The position numbers and the translations under genes were made by a program. Of a stretch of DNA of 64,000 nucleotides, positions 44,673 through 53,406 are shown piece after piece. The stretch covers positions 1 to 64,000 of the forward strand of contig OY760176.1 in the NCBI GenBank assembly GCA_963663315.1. The letters are read 5' to 3'. Position 1 is the stretch's first letter. Every line of letters begins with the position of its first letter. This stretch comes from G963663315 sp963663315 (GTDB lineage: Bacteria; Pseudomonadota; Gammaproteobacteria; Arenicellales; Poriferihabitantaceae). The notes beneath the pieces are model-generated. The model made no database searches and was not told the origin of the DNA. It saw nothing but the letters and a program-made list of their open reading frames with translations.

Positions 44673-45599
44673 TTGATTTCCGGCAGCATACACACCGACA
44701 GGCCTTTTGTCGGCATACTGCTGATGGTGGTGAGTATTGCCTCCTTTGCCTGTATGGATGCGATCATCAAGTGGTTGACCGGCATTTACCCGGTCCTCCA
44801 GGTGATCGCCCTGAGAAGCTGGTGCGGACTGCCGTTTTTGCTGCTCATTGTTCATCTACAGGGGGGACTCTCCCGGTTGAGAAGCCGGCGGCCGGAAGTC
44901 CATCTGATGCGGTCCATGCTCGTCCTCGGATTGTCGACCAGCTTCTTCTGGGCGTTGTCACAAATGAAACTGGTGGATGCGGTTGCGCTGACATTCATCG
45001 CCCCGATCCTTGTGGCCATCCTCTCCGTTCCGTTACTGGGCGAATCCGTGGGCCGTCATCGCTGGACGGCGGTTCTGGCCGGATTCGTCGGCATCATCGT
45101 GATGCTGCGGCCCGGCAGCGGAGTGTTTCAATGGGCTTCGGTGGCGGTGGTGATGAGCGCTCTTTGCTATGCATTGCTCATGGTGACCACACGCAGGTTC
45201 AAATCCACCGAGCATACCGAGGCACTGATGTTCTGGCCGGCATCCGGGGTGGCGGTGGTCGGGCTCGCAATTGCACCGATCCAGTGGGTGACGCCTACAG
45301 CCACCGACCTGGTATTGTTCGTGGCGGCGGGAATGTTCGGCAGTTTCGGTATCGTCTGTCTCACCCATGCCTTCCGGCTTTCCCCGGCTGCACTGGTTTC
45401 CCCGTTCGAGTACACCGCCCTGATCTGGGCCACCGTGCTCGGTTATCTGATTTGGGGAGACCTCCCGGACCGATATACACTGATCGGGGCATCCATCATC
45501 GCCGCCAGCGGGCTTTACATCCTGTATCGCGAGACCGTCAGGCACGGCGAGGCCAGACCGGTGCTGCCCGGTATCAACCCGGATGATCCGGCAATCTAG
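44673..45599 (+). CDS. DMT-superfamily (EamA) exporter
   Basis: This ~308-residue inner-membrane protein has ten predicted hydrophobic segments and two EamA repeats, with 'ASFACMDAIIKWLTGIYPVL' in the first and 'SPAALVSPFEYTALIWATVL' in the second. The family exports amino acids, nucleotides or other metabolites. The start is uncertain: TTG at 44673 keeps the usual ~14 residues before helix one, while ATG 44724 would start inside it. The upstream end is joined to the chimeric remnant, so the native start may have been altered. Confidence 0.8.
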   Translation: MISGSIHTDRPFVGILLMVVSIASFACMDAIIKWLTGIYPVLQVIALRSWCGLPFLLLIVHLQGGLSRLRSRRPEVHLMRSMLVLGLSTSFFWALSQMKLVDAVALTFIAPILVAILSVPLLGESVGRHRWTAVLAGFVGIIVMLRPGSGVFQWASVAVVMSALCYALLMVTTRRFKSTEHTEALMFWPASGVAVVGLAIAPIQWVTPTATDLVLFVAAGMFGSFGIVCLTHAFRLSPAALVSPFEYTALIWATVLGYLIWGDLPDRYTLIGASIIAASGLYILYRETVRHGEARPVLPGINPDDPAI

Positions 45600-45661
45600 A
45601 CTCTCGATAACGAGCGACCGCACAGTCACCATGCCGCTGACGTGGAATGTCTCGGCCCGTA

Positions 45662-45840
45662 TCAGTTCACGCGACCGTAGAGTGCGAGGCGGGTGCCCTC
45701 GCTGATCTGCTGGTCCGGTGTCTGGTGGTAGCTGAGAATGGCGACGATGCAGTTGCGTTCCCCCTGAACACGGGTCACCCGGTGGACCGTGCGGCAGAAG
45801 GGATCATGGACCGGGGTCCACGATCGGCATCCTGATGGGA
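45662..45840 (-). pseudogene. Fragment resembling a 2-oxoglutarate/Fe(II) oxygenase C-terminus
   Basis: The minus strand is open over about 57 codons and reads PVHDPFCRTVHRVTRVQGER, then NCIVAILSYHQTPDQQISEG and LALYGRVN before stop. The HRVTxVxGxR pattern resembles the final motif of some 2OG-Fe(II) oxygenases. No start or upstream domain remains. Confidence 0.4.
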
Positions 45841-45884
45841 AGATGGCTGAAGGGAAGGTCAGCCGCCGGGCGCACTGTTCGCCG

Positions 45885-46076
45885 TCAGGTGGAACAGGCC
45901 ATATCCTGCCCGCAACACAACGGCGACTTGATCATGCCGTGGTCGTTGGGGCACTTTGATACCTGCACATCGGTGCCGTCGTCCAGTGTGATACTGCCGT
46001 TCTCCAGCGGTGCGTCACATTTGCCGCAGCTTGTATTGACGCTCATGCCGCAGACTTCGCATTCGTAGGTAGCCAT
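45885..46076 (-). CDS. Small zinc-ribbon protein
   Basis: The 63-residue protein has cysteine pairs CEVCGM, CGKC, and late CPNDHG and CCGQDM, suggesting two zinc sites. The LDDGTDVQVSKCP segment lies between. Similar short proteins of unknown function occur in marine proteobacteria. The start ATG is preceded on the minus strand by an AAGGACAC stretch. Confidence 0.7.
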   Translation of the reverse strand: MATYECEVCGMSVNTSCGKCDAPLENGSITLDDGTDVQVSKCPNDHGMIKSPLCCGQDMACST

Positions 46077-46357
46077 GAGTGTGTCCTTTATGAATACTGT
46101 TGCCGGGGAACAACTGTACCAGCGGATTCCACTACTGTCAATGGCCCGGCCCGGCCACCGGTTCCGGAAAGCACAGGGCTCAGGCCCTTTTGAATGAGGT
46201 AGCAGAGCCTGGTTTCACCCTACTTTCCCACAGGCCTCACTTGCTTGGGGCAGAACTCCGCCCGTGGAAAAGCAGGGGGAAACCAGGCTGCTACAAATAG
46301 TCATAGTCTACGAAATGTCGCTGTTCGGCCAAGGGACCGGGTTTTTGATCATCTTTA

Positions 46358-47485
46358 TCATCGGCTGTCTTTCCTTCCGCTCCGAGATGCTCGAGCCCTT
46401 TGGCTATTTGGAGCCTCCTCGATTTTCTTCATCGCCAACCCGGCCGCCATGTACATGATCACATAGACGAGGACGCGATAGATGGCCGGCGATCCCGGCG
46501 GAATGCAAATAAAGGACAAGGCAGCGATCCCGCGGCGTCCGACCTCATGGGCGAGGCGGATGACCTCGTAATCAGACATCCCAAAGGGTTCTGCGAGCTC
46601 GCCCAAGATGTCACCAGGAGCAGGACCTGCGCCACCGAGAACATCCATATCCCAGTGGCAATAGACCGCTTCTGTTCCGTCGTAGGCGTGGTGCAGTTCC
46701 TCCACAAGGCCCTCGATCCCAAGTCCAGAGCGGATCTTCCACATGGGATAGAAGTGCGTACCCTTCTCGAGAAACATGCGGACGATGTCCTTGTGCTCCA
46801 GCATGCCCCGCTCGCCGATCTCGACCAGATGAGTCTGGTCAAAGTTGTCCAGAAACTCGTAGGTTTTGTACTTCCAGGAATCGGACCCCGCTATGCGCGG
46901 GTCCATAGTCAACTTGTCGAGCGGAGCTATATCCCAGTGCGTATCCAGGGAAACGCAGCCGACGGCCCCCGCGGTCCGTTCCGAGACCACCTTGGCAATG
47001 GCGAAGGATCCACAGGGGCTGTTCTGACCGATGACCACCGGAACGGCGCCGGCGGCCATCGCGTCGTTAACCTTGGCTTCGACCGCAGCTTGAGCGCGCA
47101 AAATGTTCTCGGCCGTGGGCTCGGTCAGGCATTCCGATGGGATTTCGGCATCGCCGTAGTCCACCATCCTTAGATGTTCGAACACATCGAGATCGAATTC
47201 CTGGATGTAGCCCGAGCCGTAGCGAATCGACTGTTGACGGATGCGCTTGGGCGCAGCCAGCCATTCCTCGGCGCCAACCCCCATGTAGTCGCCCCAGCCG
47301 GCAACGTAAGGCGCTCCGATGATCACCACGTCGGCGCCCACCAGGTCTTTCGGCTTGGTCGCGTGCGGGCGCGCCATGAAGGTCGGCGTTTCTTCCGCGA
47401 TCATGGGATAGTACCAGGGGTTCATGAAGGAATAGGTGTTGGTGATCGCCCCTTGGCGGATCTCCTTCCAGCTGGGGTAGCTCAT
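46358..47485 (-). CDS. Arginase/agmatinase-family protein with altered metal site
   Basis: The 375-residue ureohydrolase-fold protein has 'VSLDTHWDI' in place of DAHxD and 'HWDMDVLGGAGPAPGD' in place of SxDxDxxDPxxAPG, so four Asp/His ligands are kept. The first motif, normally GGDHS, reads IGQNSP, so the first manganese-ligand His is absent. The family hydrolyses guanidino compounds; this branch may use another metal arrangement or substrate. A C-terminal tail of ~30 charged residues follows. It is divergent from an XRE-cupin regulator, which probably controls it. Confidence 0.8.
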   Translation of the reverse strand: MSYPSWKEIRQGAITNTYSFMNPWYYPMIAEETPTFMARPHATKPKDLVGADVVIIGAPYVAGWGDYMGVGAEEWLAAPKRIRQQSIRYGSGYIQEFDLDVFEHLRMVDYGDAEIPSECLTEPTAENILRAQAAVEAKVNDAMAAGAVPVVIGQNSPCGSFAIAKVVSERTAGAVGCVSLDTHWDIAPLDKLTMDPRIAGSDSWKYKTYEFLDNFDQTHLVEIGERGMLEHKDIVRMFLEKGTHFYPMWKIRSGLGIEGLVEELHHAYDGTEAVYCHWDMDVLGGAGPAPGDILGELAEPFGMSDYEVIRLAHEVGRRGIAALSFICIPPGSPAIYRVLVYVIMYMAAGLAMKKIEEAPNSQRARASRSGRKDSR

Positions 47486-47562
47486 AACAGGTTCTCCACG
47501 ATGCTTGCTGTCCTCTCGTTTTGCGCATCAAATTACCTGTAACATGACTATATGTCAACCCG

Positions 47563-47622
47563 CTTGAATTATGCTGTAGAGAGCACTTGAATTATGCTGT
47601 AGAGAGCACTTGAATTTTGCGA
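47563..47622. promoter_or_regulatory. 23-bp iterons in divergent promoter
   Basis: CTTGAATTATGCTGTAGAGA followed by GCA occurs at 47563 and 47586, and a third partial copy CTTGAATTTTGC at 47609. The spacing is exactly 23 bp, about two helical turns. They lie between the arginase-family gene and the XRE-cupin gene, the expected place for the regulator's operators. Confidence 0.65.
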
Positions 47623-47666
47623 CCAGAAAGTTTACTGTGTCGCAATCATGCGGAAATTGATGGGCG

Positions 47667-48371
47667 ATGGCTAATCGAAGTTTAAATGTTACAGATACCA
47701 AGGCTTTTGAAACTGATAGGACCCCGGGTTCCAAGTCAATAGCCAAAAGCGAGCGAGTGGACGAAAGCAGTAAGCCTCGCCGTGCCCAGTCGAGCGCGTC
47801 GGAACTGGCGTTGCATCTGGGCGGACGCCTCAAGCATGCACGCCTGCTGCTCGGTTTCAGTCTGCGCCAGGTGGCCGAGGCGGCCGGTATCACCGAAGGC
47901 TACGTCTCCAAATTGGAGAACGACCGCGTTCGGCCTTCCCTGGCGACACTCCACAGGCTCGCGAACATTTTGCAGACCACCATCGGCGAGTTGGTGTCGG
48001 AGGCCGATCCCTTCGGCAAGAATGTGGTCGTGGTGCTGCGGGACCGCCGGCAGGTGTTCCAATTCACCGACGGCCGCGCGGGTGTAGGCACAAGCCTCGA
48101 AAAACTCATCCCCTCGCGGCCCAATAACCTGTTGCAGGCCAACATCCATGTGGTCGCACCGGGCGGCGGCAGCGAGGAGTTGATTTCCCATAGAGGCCAA
48201 GAGTTCGGCTTTGTCCTCGAAGGCCAGTTGGAGCTTCTGGTGGGCGACGAGGTCTATTGGCTCAGTGAAGGCGATGCCTTCTGTTTCAATTCGGAACTCC
48301 CCCACGGCTATCGCAACAAGGGCGAGGCAACCGCCCGTATCGTTTGGGTGAATACTCCCCCGACCTTTTGA
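47667..48371 (+). CDS. XRE-family regulator with C-terminal cupin (intact copy)
   Basis: The 234-residue protein has a Cro/C1-type HTH (residues about 50-105, RLKHARLLLGFSLRQVAEAA ... GYVSKLENDRVRPSL) and a C-terminal cupin (residues about 160-230, SEELISHRGQEFGFVLEGQL ... PHGYRNKGEATARIVWV). Such proteins sense small metabolites with the cupin, often for polyamine or amino-acid catabolism (PuuR-like). It is divergent from the arginase-family gene with iterons between. A nearly identical truncated copy exists at 31236. Confidence 0.88.
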   Translation: MANRSLNVTDTKAFETDRTPGSKSIAKSERVDESSKPRRAQSSASELALHLGGRLKHARLLLGFSLRQVAEAAGITEGYVSKLENDRVRPSLATLHRLANILQTTIGELVSEADPFGKNVVVVLRDRRQVFQFTDGRAGVGTSLEKLIPSRPNNLLQANIHVVAPGGGSEELISHRGQEFGFVLEGQLELLVGDEVYWLSEGDAFCFNSELPHGYRNKGEATARIVWVNTPPTF

Positions 48372-48412
48372 CCTTCGGTTTTGCCGTCAGCCAATCTGGA
48401 AATTCCCGCCGT
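47736..48412 (+). repeat. Duplicated XRE-cupin segment, copy 2 (source)
   Basis: This is the source of the ~677-bp duplication found at 31215-31891. It covers all but the first ~24 codons of the gene and about 40 bases of 3' sequence. Confidence 0.9.
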
Positions 48413-48702
48413 TTCGGCTGCCTGACAGTGCCGTGGGTTTTTCAGCCGCGCCGGCAAATATATGCGGCAGCACGGTATACCCTTGGAAGTCCCTGCACTG
48501 ATCCGGAACAGGCAAATTTCAGCCAGGAGCTGAACCAGCCTGAAAACTGCTGTGCGACCCAAATAAGAAGGCACGGGGTTCCTTGCGTTCGTTTAACTTA
48601 CGCTTTCATGATCATGTAAACGAAGGTACGCTTGGGGCACACAACAACCGGCTCCCCACGAATGTGCCACCCTGCGGGTGAATCGCCCTCGATGGAATAC
48701 GA
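48413..48702. other. Gene-free stretch
   Basis: Nothing is recognised except the likely promoter of the nuclease gene. Confidence 0.3.
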
Positions 48703-49434
48703 GTGAAACCCATGTCTACACTGCTCTTTAAATCCATACTCGGATTCGTCGTTGTTTTATTCTCGTTTTCCTCAACAGTGTCCAGCGCCGATGTTGCTGA
48801 ATCGATACAGATGTTGGACAAACTCACCGTCGCCGAGGAAATAAGATGCAGTCCCTTTGAGCGCGAAAAGCACTACCCGCATTCGCAACGCATTGAACTC
48901 CTCATCTCGGCAGAATTGGGTGGCATCTACGGACCCTATACAGGGACCTGCTTTGTATCTCTTTATGAAACGACTATTGAGCATATCGTTGCCGTTAGCG
49001 AGGCCCACGATAGTGGATTGTGCGCGGCGAGTCTGGCTACACGCCGCCAATTTGCATCGGATCTGCGCAACCTGACATTGGCTTCTTCCACTGTCAATAA
49101 GGCAAAATCCGCCAAGGATGCTGCCCAATGGCAGCCACAGCGCAACCGCTGCTGGTTCGCGGCTCGCGTCATTGAGGTCCGTTCGGTCTATGGATTGACC
49201 ATTGACGCCAGGGAAAAAGCCGCCTTGTCAGAAATTCTGGGACGCTGCAACAGCACGGCGCTGGGGGTGGTTGATTGCCGATATCCTAACGCCTTGATGC
49301 TCTATGACGACAACAAAAACGGGCGCATAACCTGTTCAGAAGCGCGGGCGCATGGCATAACGCCGGTGTTGCGCGGCCACCCGGCTTACGCTTACATGAA
49401 TGATGGCGACAATGATGGGATGGTATGTGAATAG
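48703..49434 (+). CDS. Secreted HNH/DUF1524-type nuclease with Excalibur domain
   Basis: The 243-residue protein has a signal peptide (LLFKSILGFVVVLFSFSSTV, cleavage near SSADVA), an HNH nuclease region with 'TIEHIVAVSEAHDSGLC', 'DLRNLTLASSTVNKAKSAKD' and 'QRNRCWFAARVIEVRSVYGL', and a C-terminal Excalibur calcium-binding motif with 'YDDNKNGRITCSEARAHG' and 'MNDGDNDGMVCE'. The catalytic His lies in EHIV. It is predicted to be exported and to degrade extracellular nucleic acid or act in competition. A GTG at 48703 and an ATG at 48712 are alternative starts. Confidence 0.85.
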   Translation: MKPMSTLLFKSILGFVVVLFSFSSTVSSADVAESIQMLDKLTVAEEIRCSPFEREKHYPHSQRIELLISAELGGIYGPYTGTCFVSLYETTIEHIVAVSEAHDSGLCAASLATRRQFASDLRNLTLASSTVNKAKSAKDAAQWQPQRNRCWFAARVIEVRSVYGLTIDAREKAALSEILGRCNSTALGVVDCRYPNALMLYDDNKNGRITCSEARAHGITPVLRGHPAYAYMNDGDNDGMVCE

Positions 49435-49529
49435 ATCGAGGGGAAAACTTATATCCATTCCGGTATATCCGGAACTGGTTTTATTCATGATAAGATAGTT
49501 TTCAATCTGTCACTGTCAAGAGTCATGCC

Positions 49530-49733
49530 ATGAGTGAGAAACAAAAGTTGATTGCTGAAATGCTGGAACTTCAACGCAAGTTCATTGAATATGACCGGGA
49601 ATCAGGCATGAGCCAGGAAAGCTACTGGATGGACGATGAAAATCATCCACTGAACAACTATCGTGAGATCTACGCGGAAAAAGCGGCCCGGGTGATTGAC
49701 CTCGCTCATCAGGAAAAAGGTTCCAAACGTTAA
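49530..49733 (+). CDS. Small conserved hypothetical protein
   Basis: The 67-residue soluble protein is helical (KQKLIAEMLELQRKFIEYDR) with a polar middle 'SYWMDDENHPLNNYREIYAE'. Similar short proteins occur in Gammaproteobacteria, without known function. It is upstream of another conserved hypothetical gene in the same direction. Confidence 0.65.
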   Translation: MSEKQKLIAEMLELQRKFIEYDRESGMSQESYWMDDENHPLNNYREIYAEKAARVIDLAHQEKGSKR

Positions 49734-49827
49734 TCCCCGCTCACCGGATGTGATGCTTCAGATCAGGACATCCGATACACCCTGTTGATTCATACTCGAT
49801 CCTTCCGCGATCAGGCAGCAGACAGCG

Positions 49828-50373
49828 ATGCGTATCCGCAATAAATGGCGCACAGCCAAACCCCGCACATTGGAAGACAATGCGACTGCGGTTGCCTATA
49901 TTATCTGGCAGATCGGATTGCATTTTACCAAAAATCTGCATCAGGAAAAATTCGACTACGAATCTGATCACCAGCGCGTCAGGGTTATTGCGGAATATTT
50001 GATTTTTCTTAGCCATATCACGGATAGATTTGCACATCAGCGACTGGATGATGAACAACGGCAAATTTATGTCTCGTCATTGGTTGAACAAGTCGCTCGG
50101 CAATATCAACGTAATGTCGAGGAAATCATGGGAAGCGGTGACTATCGTACCGGCTTCCTGTCCAACATCAATACACGATTCGACGAATACGCCAAAGGGG
50201 TATTTGATGGAGATGAGCCTGGCTATGCCGCCAGAAGAATGTTTGGAACCCTGATTCAGGAAATTATGGGGCAATCCCAGACCAACAAATGGGTCATCCA
50301 GCAGATCATCGACATTGACTCACGGGATGCCGCAGACCAGTTGATAAAAAGCATAAAGCCTCTGCTGGATTAG
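49828..50373 (+). CDS. Conserved hypothetical protein
   Basis: This 181-residue helical protein includes 'TAVAYIIWQIGLHFTKNLHQ' and 'GFLSNINTRFDEYAKGVFDG'. No family name is recognised. It is soluble and has no signal peptide. The composition and codon use look like neighbouring core genes, so it is probably real. It converges with the methyltransferase gene. Confidence 0.65.
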   Translation: MRIRNKWRTAKPRTLEDNATAVAYIIWQIGLHFTKNLHQEKFDYESDHQRVRVIAEYLIFLSHITDRFAHQRLDDEQRQIYVSSLVEQVARQYQRNVEEIMGSGDYRTGFLSNINTRFDEYAKGVFDGDEPGYAARRMFGTLIQEIMGQSQTNKWVIQQIIDIDSRDAADQLIKSIKPLLD

Positions 50374-50386
50374 TTCTGTTGTTCCT

Positions 50387-51016
50387 TCAGGAATTACTCT
50401 GGACTGCTTTGCTTACGACCGCCAGCCACGGTTGTTGATCAATCGGTAACCCGGCAGGCCGGTAGTAATGATTCAATACTGCAAAACCCGCTGTTCGCAA
50501 GCGCTGGCTGATCACATCAATCTCCATGAAGCAGCCATATCGATCACCTGTCCAGCCCTCGGCGTTGCCGCGAGGATTGGACATGAACAGGATGCCGCCG
50601 GTTCGCAATGTGCCGTGCAGTGTTTTCAGTACGGCGGGAAGCTTACTGCTCGGCACATGAAACAGGGAGGCGTTGGCGAAAATGCCATCGAAGGTTTGTG
50701 GCGGCAACGACAAATTCATGAAACCTTGATGCAGCGTCTCGCAACCGGAATATTGCCGGGCCATTTTACAGAATTCGATGCTGCCATCGAGTCCGACCGG
50801 TGTGTGTCCGAGATCGCAAAAATATTTGAGGTCCCTGCCGGGGCCGCAACCAAAATCGAGGATGTCGAGCTTTTGGCCAGCAGGGAACGGGGCCAGGAAC
50901 GCCGCATAGTTCTGGGTCACGTCATGGTCTATGGTGCCTGAGAAAAAGGAGGCCGCATTATTGTTGTAATGATCCAGGGTGCGGGATTCGATTTTGTCCG
51001 GATCAGTCGTGTTCAT
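50387..51016 (-). CDS. Class I SAM-dependent methyltransferase
   Basis: The 209-residue protein has motif I 'LDILDFGCGPGRDLKYF', motif II 'PVGLDGS' and motif post I 'FDGIFANASLFHVP'. It is probably a small-molecule methyltransferase; the substrate is unknown. It follows the glutathione S-transferase by two bases on the same strand. Confidence 0.88.
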   Translation of the reverse strand: MNTTDPDKIESRTLDHYNNNAASFFSGTIDHDVTQNYAAFLAPFPAGQKLDILDFGCGPGRDLKYFCDLGHTPVGLDGSIEFCKMARQYSGCETLHQGFMNLSLPPQTFDGIFANASLFHVPSSKLPAVLKTLHGTLRTGGILFMSNPRGNAEGWTGDRYGCFMEIDVISQRLRTAGFAVLNHYYRPAGLPIDQQPWLAVVSKAVQSNS

Positions 51017-51018
51017 AA

Positions 51019-51639
51019 TCAGGGCATCGGTATTTCTGTCTCGATCGGGACCTGATAGCCTGCTTGTACAGCCGGGCGTGCAGCAATTTCAGTGTACCAG
51101 CGTTTAACATTCGGGAAGTAATTCATATCGACCTGCTGCCAATCAAATCTGCTTGCCCAGGGCCATAATGCAATATCGGCAATCGAGTATTCGCCCGCGA
51201 CATATTCATTTTCTTCCAGGTGGTCGTCGAGTACGGCATAGAGGCGCTGAGCTTCTACCTTGTATCTTTTCTCGGCGTATTCACTTGTCCCGGATTTAAA
51301 GTGCAGGAAGTGATGGGCCTGCCCCAGCATCGGGCCGAAGCCACCCATTTGGAACATCAGCCATTCCAGAATCTGCCAGCGCTTGTTTTCCGGCATCAGC
51401 ATTCCGGTTTTGTCTGCCAGATAAATCAGGATTGCACCTGATTCCATCATACTCAAGCCATTCTCCTGATCGACAATGGCAGGAATCTTGTTGTTCGGGC
51501 TTATCTTCAGAAATTCTTCATCGAATTGATCATTCTTCCCGATATCGATCGGGTGAACCTGGTAGGGCAGGCCAATTTCTTCGAGTATGATAGATACTTT
51601 CCGTCCATTCGGGGTACTCCAGGTATATAGATTAATCAT
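51019..51639 (-). CDS. Glutathione S-transferase (Nu/YfcG-like)
   Basis: The 206-residue enzyme starts MINLYTWSTPNGRKVSIILE, the thioredoxin-like domain with the Thr/Asn pair typical of Nu-class GSTs such as YfcG. It has 'NNKIPAIVDQ' (cis-Pro) and 'ESGAILIYLADK', then the helical domain 'EYSIADIALWPW'. It may act as a disulfide reductase with two glutathiones. It is co-transcribed with the downstream methyltransferase. Confidence 0.9.
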   Translation of the reverse strand: MINLYTWSTPNGRKVSIILEEIGLPYQVHPIDIGKNDQFDEEFLKISPNNKIPAIVDQENGLSMMESGAILIYLADKTGMLMPENKRWQILEWLMFQMGGFGPMLGQAHHFLHFKSGTSEYAEKRYKVEAQRLYAVLDDHLEENEYVAGEYSIADIALWPWASRFDWQQVDMNYFPNVKRWYTEIAARPAVQAGYQVPIETEIPMP

Positions 51640-51765
51640 TAAAATTTATCAAGTTCAGGTTTGTCGGGCATAATTCGAATATCCCATTAGCCATATTTCC
51701 GATGGCTCTGCACAGGGTTAAGCTTGTGATCGACAAAATCAGCCGAAACTAATGAATAACAGACC

Positions 51766-52236
51766 ATGAAAAAACCATCAGGCACCAGTATGAACGATGA
51801 CCCTATGATAAACCTGGCCAGCGGAATTTCTGCGTTCGAATCAAAGCATTTCACTTTGGCCCTGCGTATATTGTCACCTTTGGCGGAAAACGGCAATGCA
51901 GATGCACAGTACCGTATGGCGATCATGTATCAAAATGGTCTGGGCCTGCTCGAAAATGAACTGATGGCATTTAAAAACATGAAACTGGCTGCCGAACAAT
52001 CGCTTGCTCTGGCTCAACACGGGCTGGGGTTCATGTATATGGAGGGGGAGTGCGTGGGCCAGGATGCAGAAAAAGCGGTGTACTGGTTTACCCAGGCTTC
52101 AAATCAGGGGCTGGTGGGTTCGCAGGCGACCCTGGCATTACTCTACGAAGAAGGCCGCGGTTGCAAGGTGGATCTGGAAAAAGCGAAATTGTGGTACCGA
52201 AAGGCGGGTTTTGGTGACAAGGCGGATTCGCTTTGA
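51766..52236 (+). CDS. Sel1-like repeat protein
   Basis: This 156-residue protein contains about three Sel1/TPR-like repeats: 'GNADAQYRMAIMYQNGLGLL', 'SLALAQHGLGFMYMEGECVG' and 'GLVGSQATLALLYEEGRGCK'. No signal peptide is apparent. The last codons overlap the start of the next gene by four bases, suggesting translational coupling to trpD2 and cysG. The role is likely protein-protein interaction. Confidence 0.85.
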   Translation: MKKPSGTSMNDDPMINLASGISAFESKHFTLALRILSPLAENGNADAQYRMAIMYQNGLGLLENELMAFKNMKLAAEQSLALAQHGLGFMYMEGECVGQDAEKAVYWFTQASNQGLVGSQATLALLYEEGRGCKVDLEKAKLWYRKAGFGDKADSL

Positions 52237-53378
52237 ATACTTCCACTAAACACAGCCAGGTGGATACGTCTATCACTCCACAGTTGCGTATGCGAAGATA
52301 TCTTCAACTCATCGCAACCGGCCCTGAGATGAGCAAACCCCTGAACGAAGCGCAGGCAGAGGATGCCATGGACCTGATCCTTAATGGCAGGATCAGTCCG
52401 GTACGAACTGCGCTGTTTCTGATTGCGTTACGCATGAAACGCGAAACCGATGCCGAGAATGCTGGCGTTCTCAATGCACTGATGCGCAATCTGAAGACTT
52501 GTGTAACCCGCAGCCCGAAAATCCTTGCCATCGCCGATCCTTTCAACGGTTATACCCGCAGCCTGCCTGCAACCCCGTTTTTACCGGCGGTCTATGCTGC
52601 TTGTGGATTGCCGACCTATATACACGGGTTGGATCACGTCGGCCCGAAGTACGGCATTACTGTGCGCAAAGTGCTCGATGCGGCAGGGGTCAATGTGGAA
52701 CTGAATCCGGCCGAGGCGGCGCAACAACTGGATCATGCAGAGTCCGGCTGGAGTTATATTGATCAGGGGAAATACATTCCCGCTTTGAACAAACTGGTTG
52801 ATCTTCGGGATGAGATGGTAAAACGAAGTTGCATTTCTACTCTGGAGGTGGTTTTGCAACCCTTGCGAGGCTCCCACGCCACTTACCTTGCAACCGGGTT
52901 CGTGCACAAGGTCTATCCCCCGGTATATGCGATGTTGGCCAGACACGCCGGATTTGATTCGAGCGCCATTATCCGTGGTGTCGAAGGGGGATGTATTCCT
53001 TCGCTCAGCCAGGTATCACGATATTTCGGCTGTTGGGGGGATGGAGAGTTGGCGCTGAACAAATTATCACCCGCTGAATTCGGGATAGAACAAAAACAAC
53101 GGGCGATACCGGTTCCAGAGTCGTTTCAGGCAGACATTGAACAAACATCCTGCAATAATACCCAGGTACTCAAGGGAGTTGTGCAGCATACCGTTGACCT
53201 TGGGCTCGAAGCGCTTGGCAATACCCCCGGGAAGATGCGTGACAGTCTGATATACGGCGCTGCCATAGGATTGAGACAATTCAGGATGGTTTCTGATTCA
53301 CACGAGGCGGCGGTCAAAGCATCAAAAGCGATTGCCAGTGGTGAAGCGCTGGCAAGATTCAAGGCAGCGAGTCGTTGA
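52233..53378 (+). CDS. TrpD2/YbiB-like glycosyltransferase family 3 protein
   Basis: The 381-residue protein is related to anthranilate phosphoribosyltransferase. It has the helical N-domain with 'EDAMDLILNGRISPVRTALF', then 'IADPFNGYTRSLPATPFLPA' and 'HGLDHVGPKYGITVRKVLDA'. The usual TrpD glycine-rich GTGGD motif is replaced, as in the YbiB/TrpD2 branch that binds nucleic acid and probably lacks TrpD activity. It is in an operon with sel1 and cysG rather than trp genes, consistent with the paralogue. Confidence 0.8.
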   Translation: MNTSTKHSQVDTSITPQLRMRRYLQLIATGPEMSKPLNEAQAEDAMDLILNGRISPVRTALFLIALRMKRETDAENAGVLNALMRNLKTCVTRSPKILAIADPFNGYTRSLPATPFLPAVYAACGLPTYIHGLDHVGPKYGITVRKVLDAAGVNVELNPAEAAQQLDHAESGWSYIDQGKYIPALNKLVDLRDEMVKRSCISTLEVVLQPLRGSHATYLATGFVHKVYPPVYAMLARHAGFDSSAIIRGVEGGCIPSLSQVSRYFGCWGDGELALNKLSPAEFGIEQKQRAIPVPESFQADIEQTSCNNTQVLKGVVQHTVDLGLEALGNTPGKMRDSLIYGAAIGLRQFRMVSDSHEAAVKASKAIASGEALARFKAASR

Positions 53379-53406
53379 GCTAAGTTTCCCGACTGATGTG
53401 ACTGTT

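Noticed and set aside
52233..53378. Classical TrpD assignment
   Set aside because: The glycine-rich phosphoribosyl-binding motif differs and the operon lacks other trp genes, so the YbiB/TrpD2 branch is preferred.
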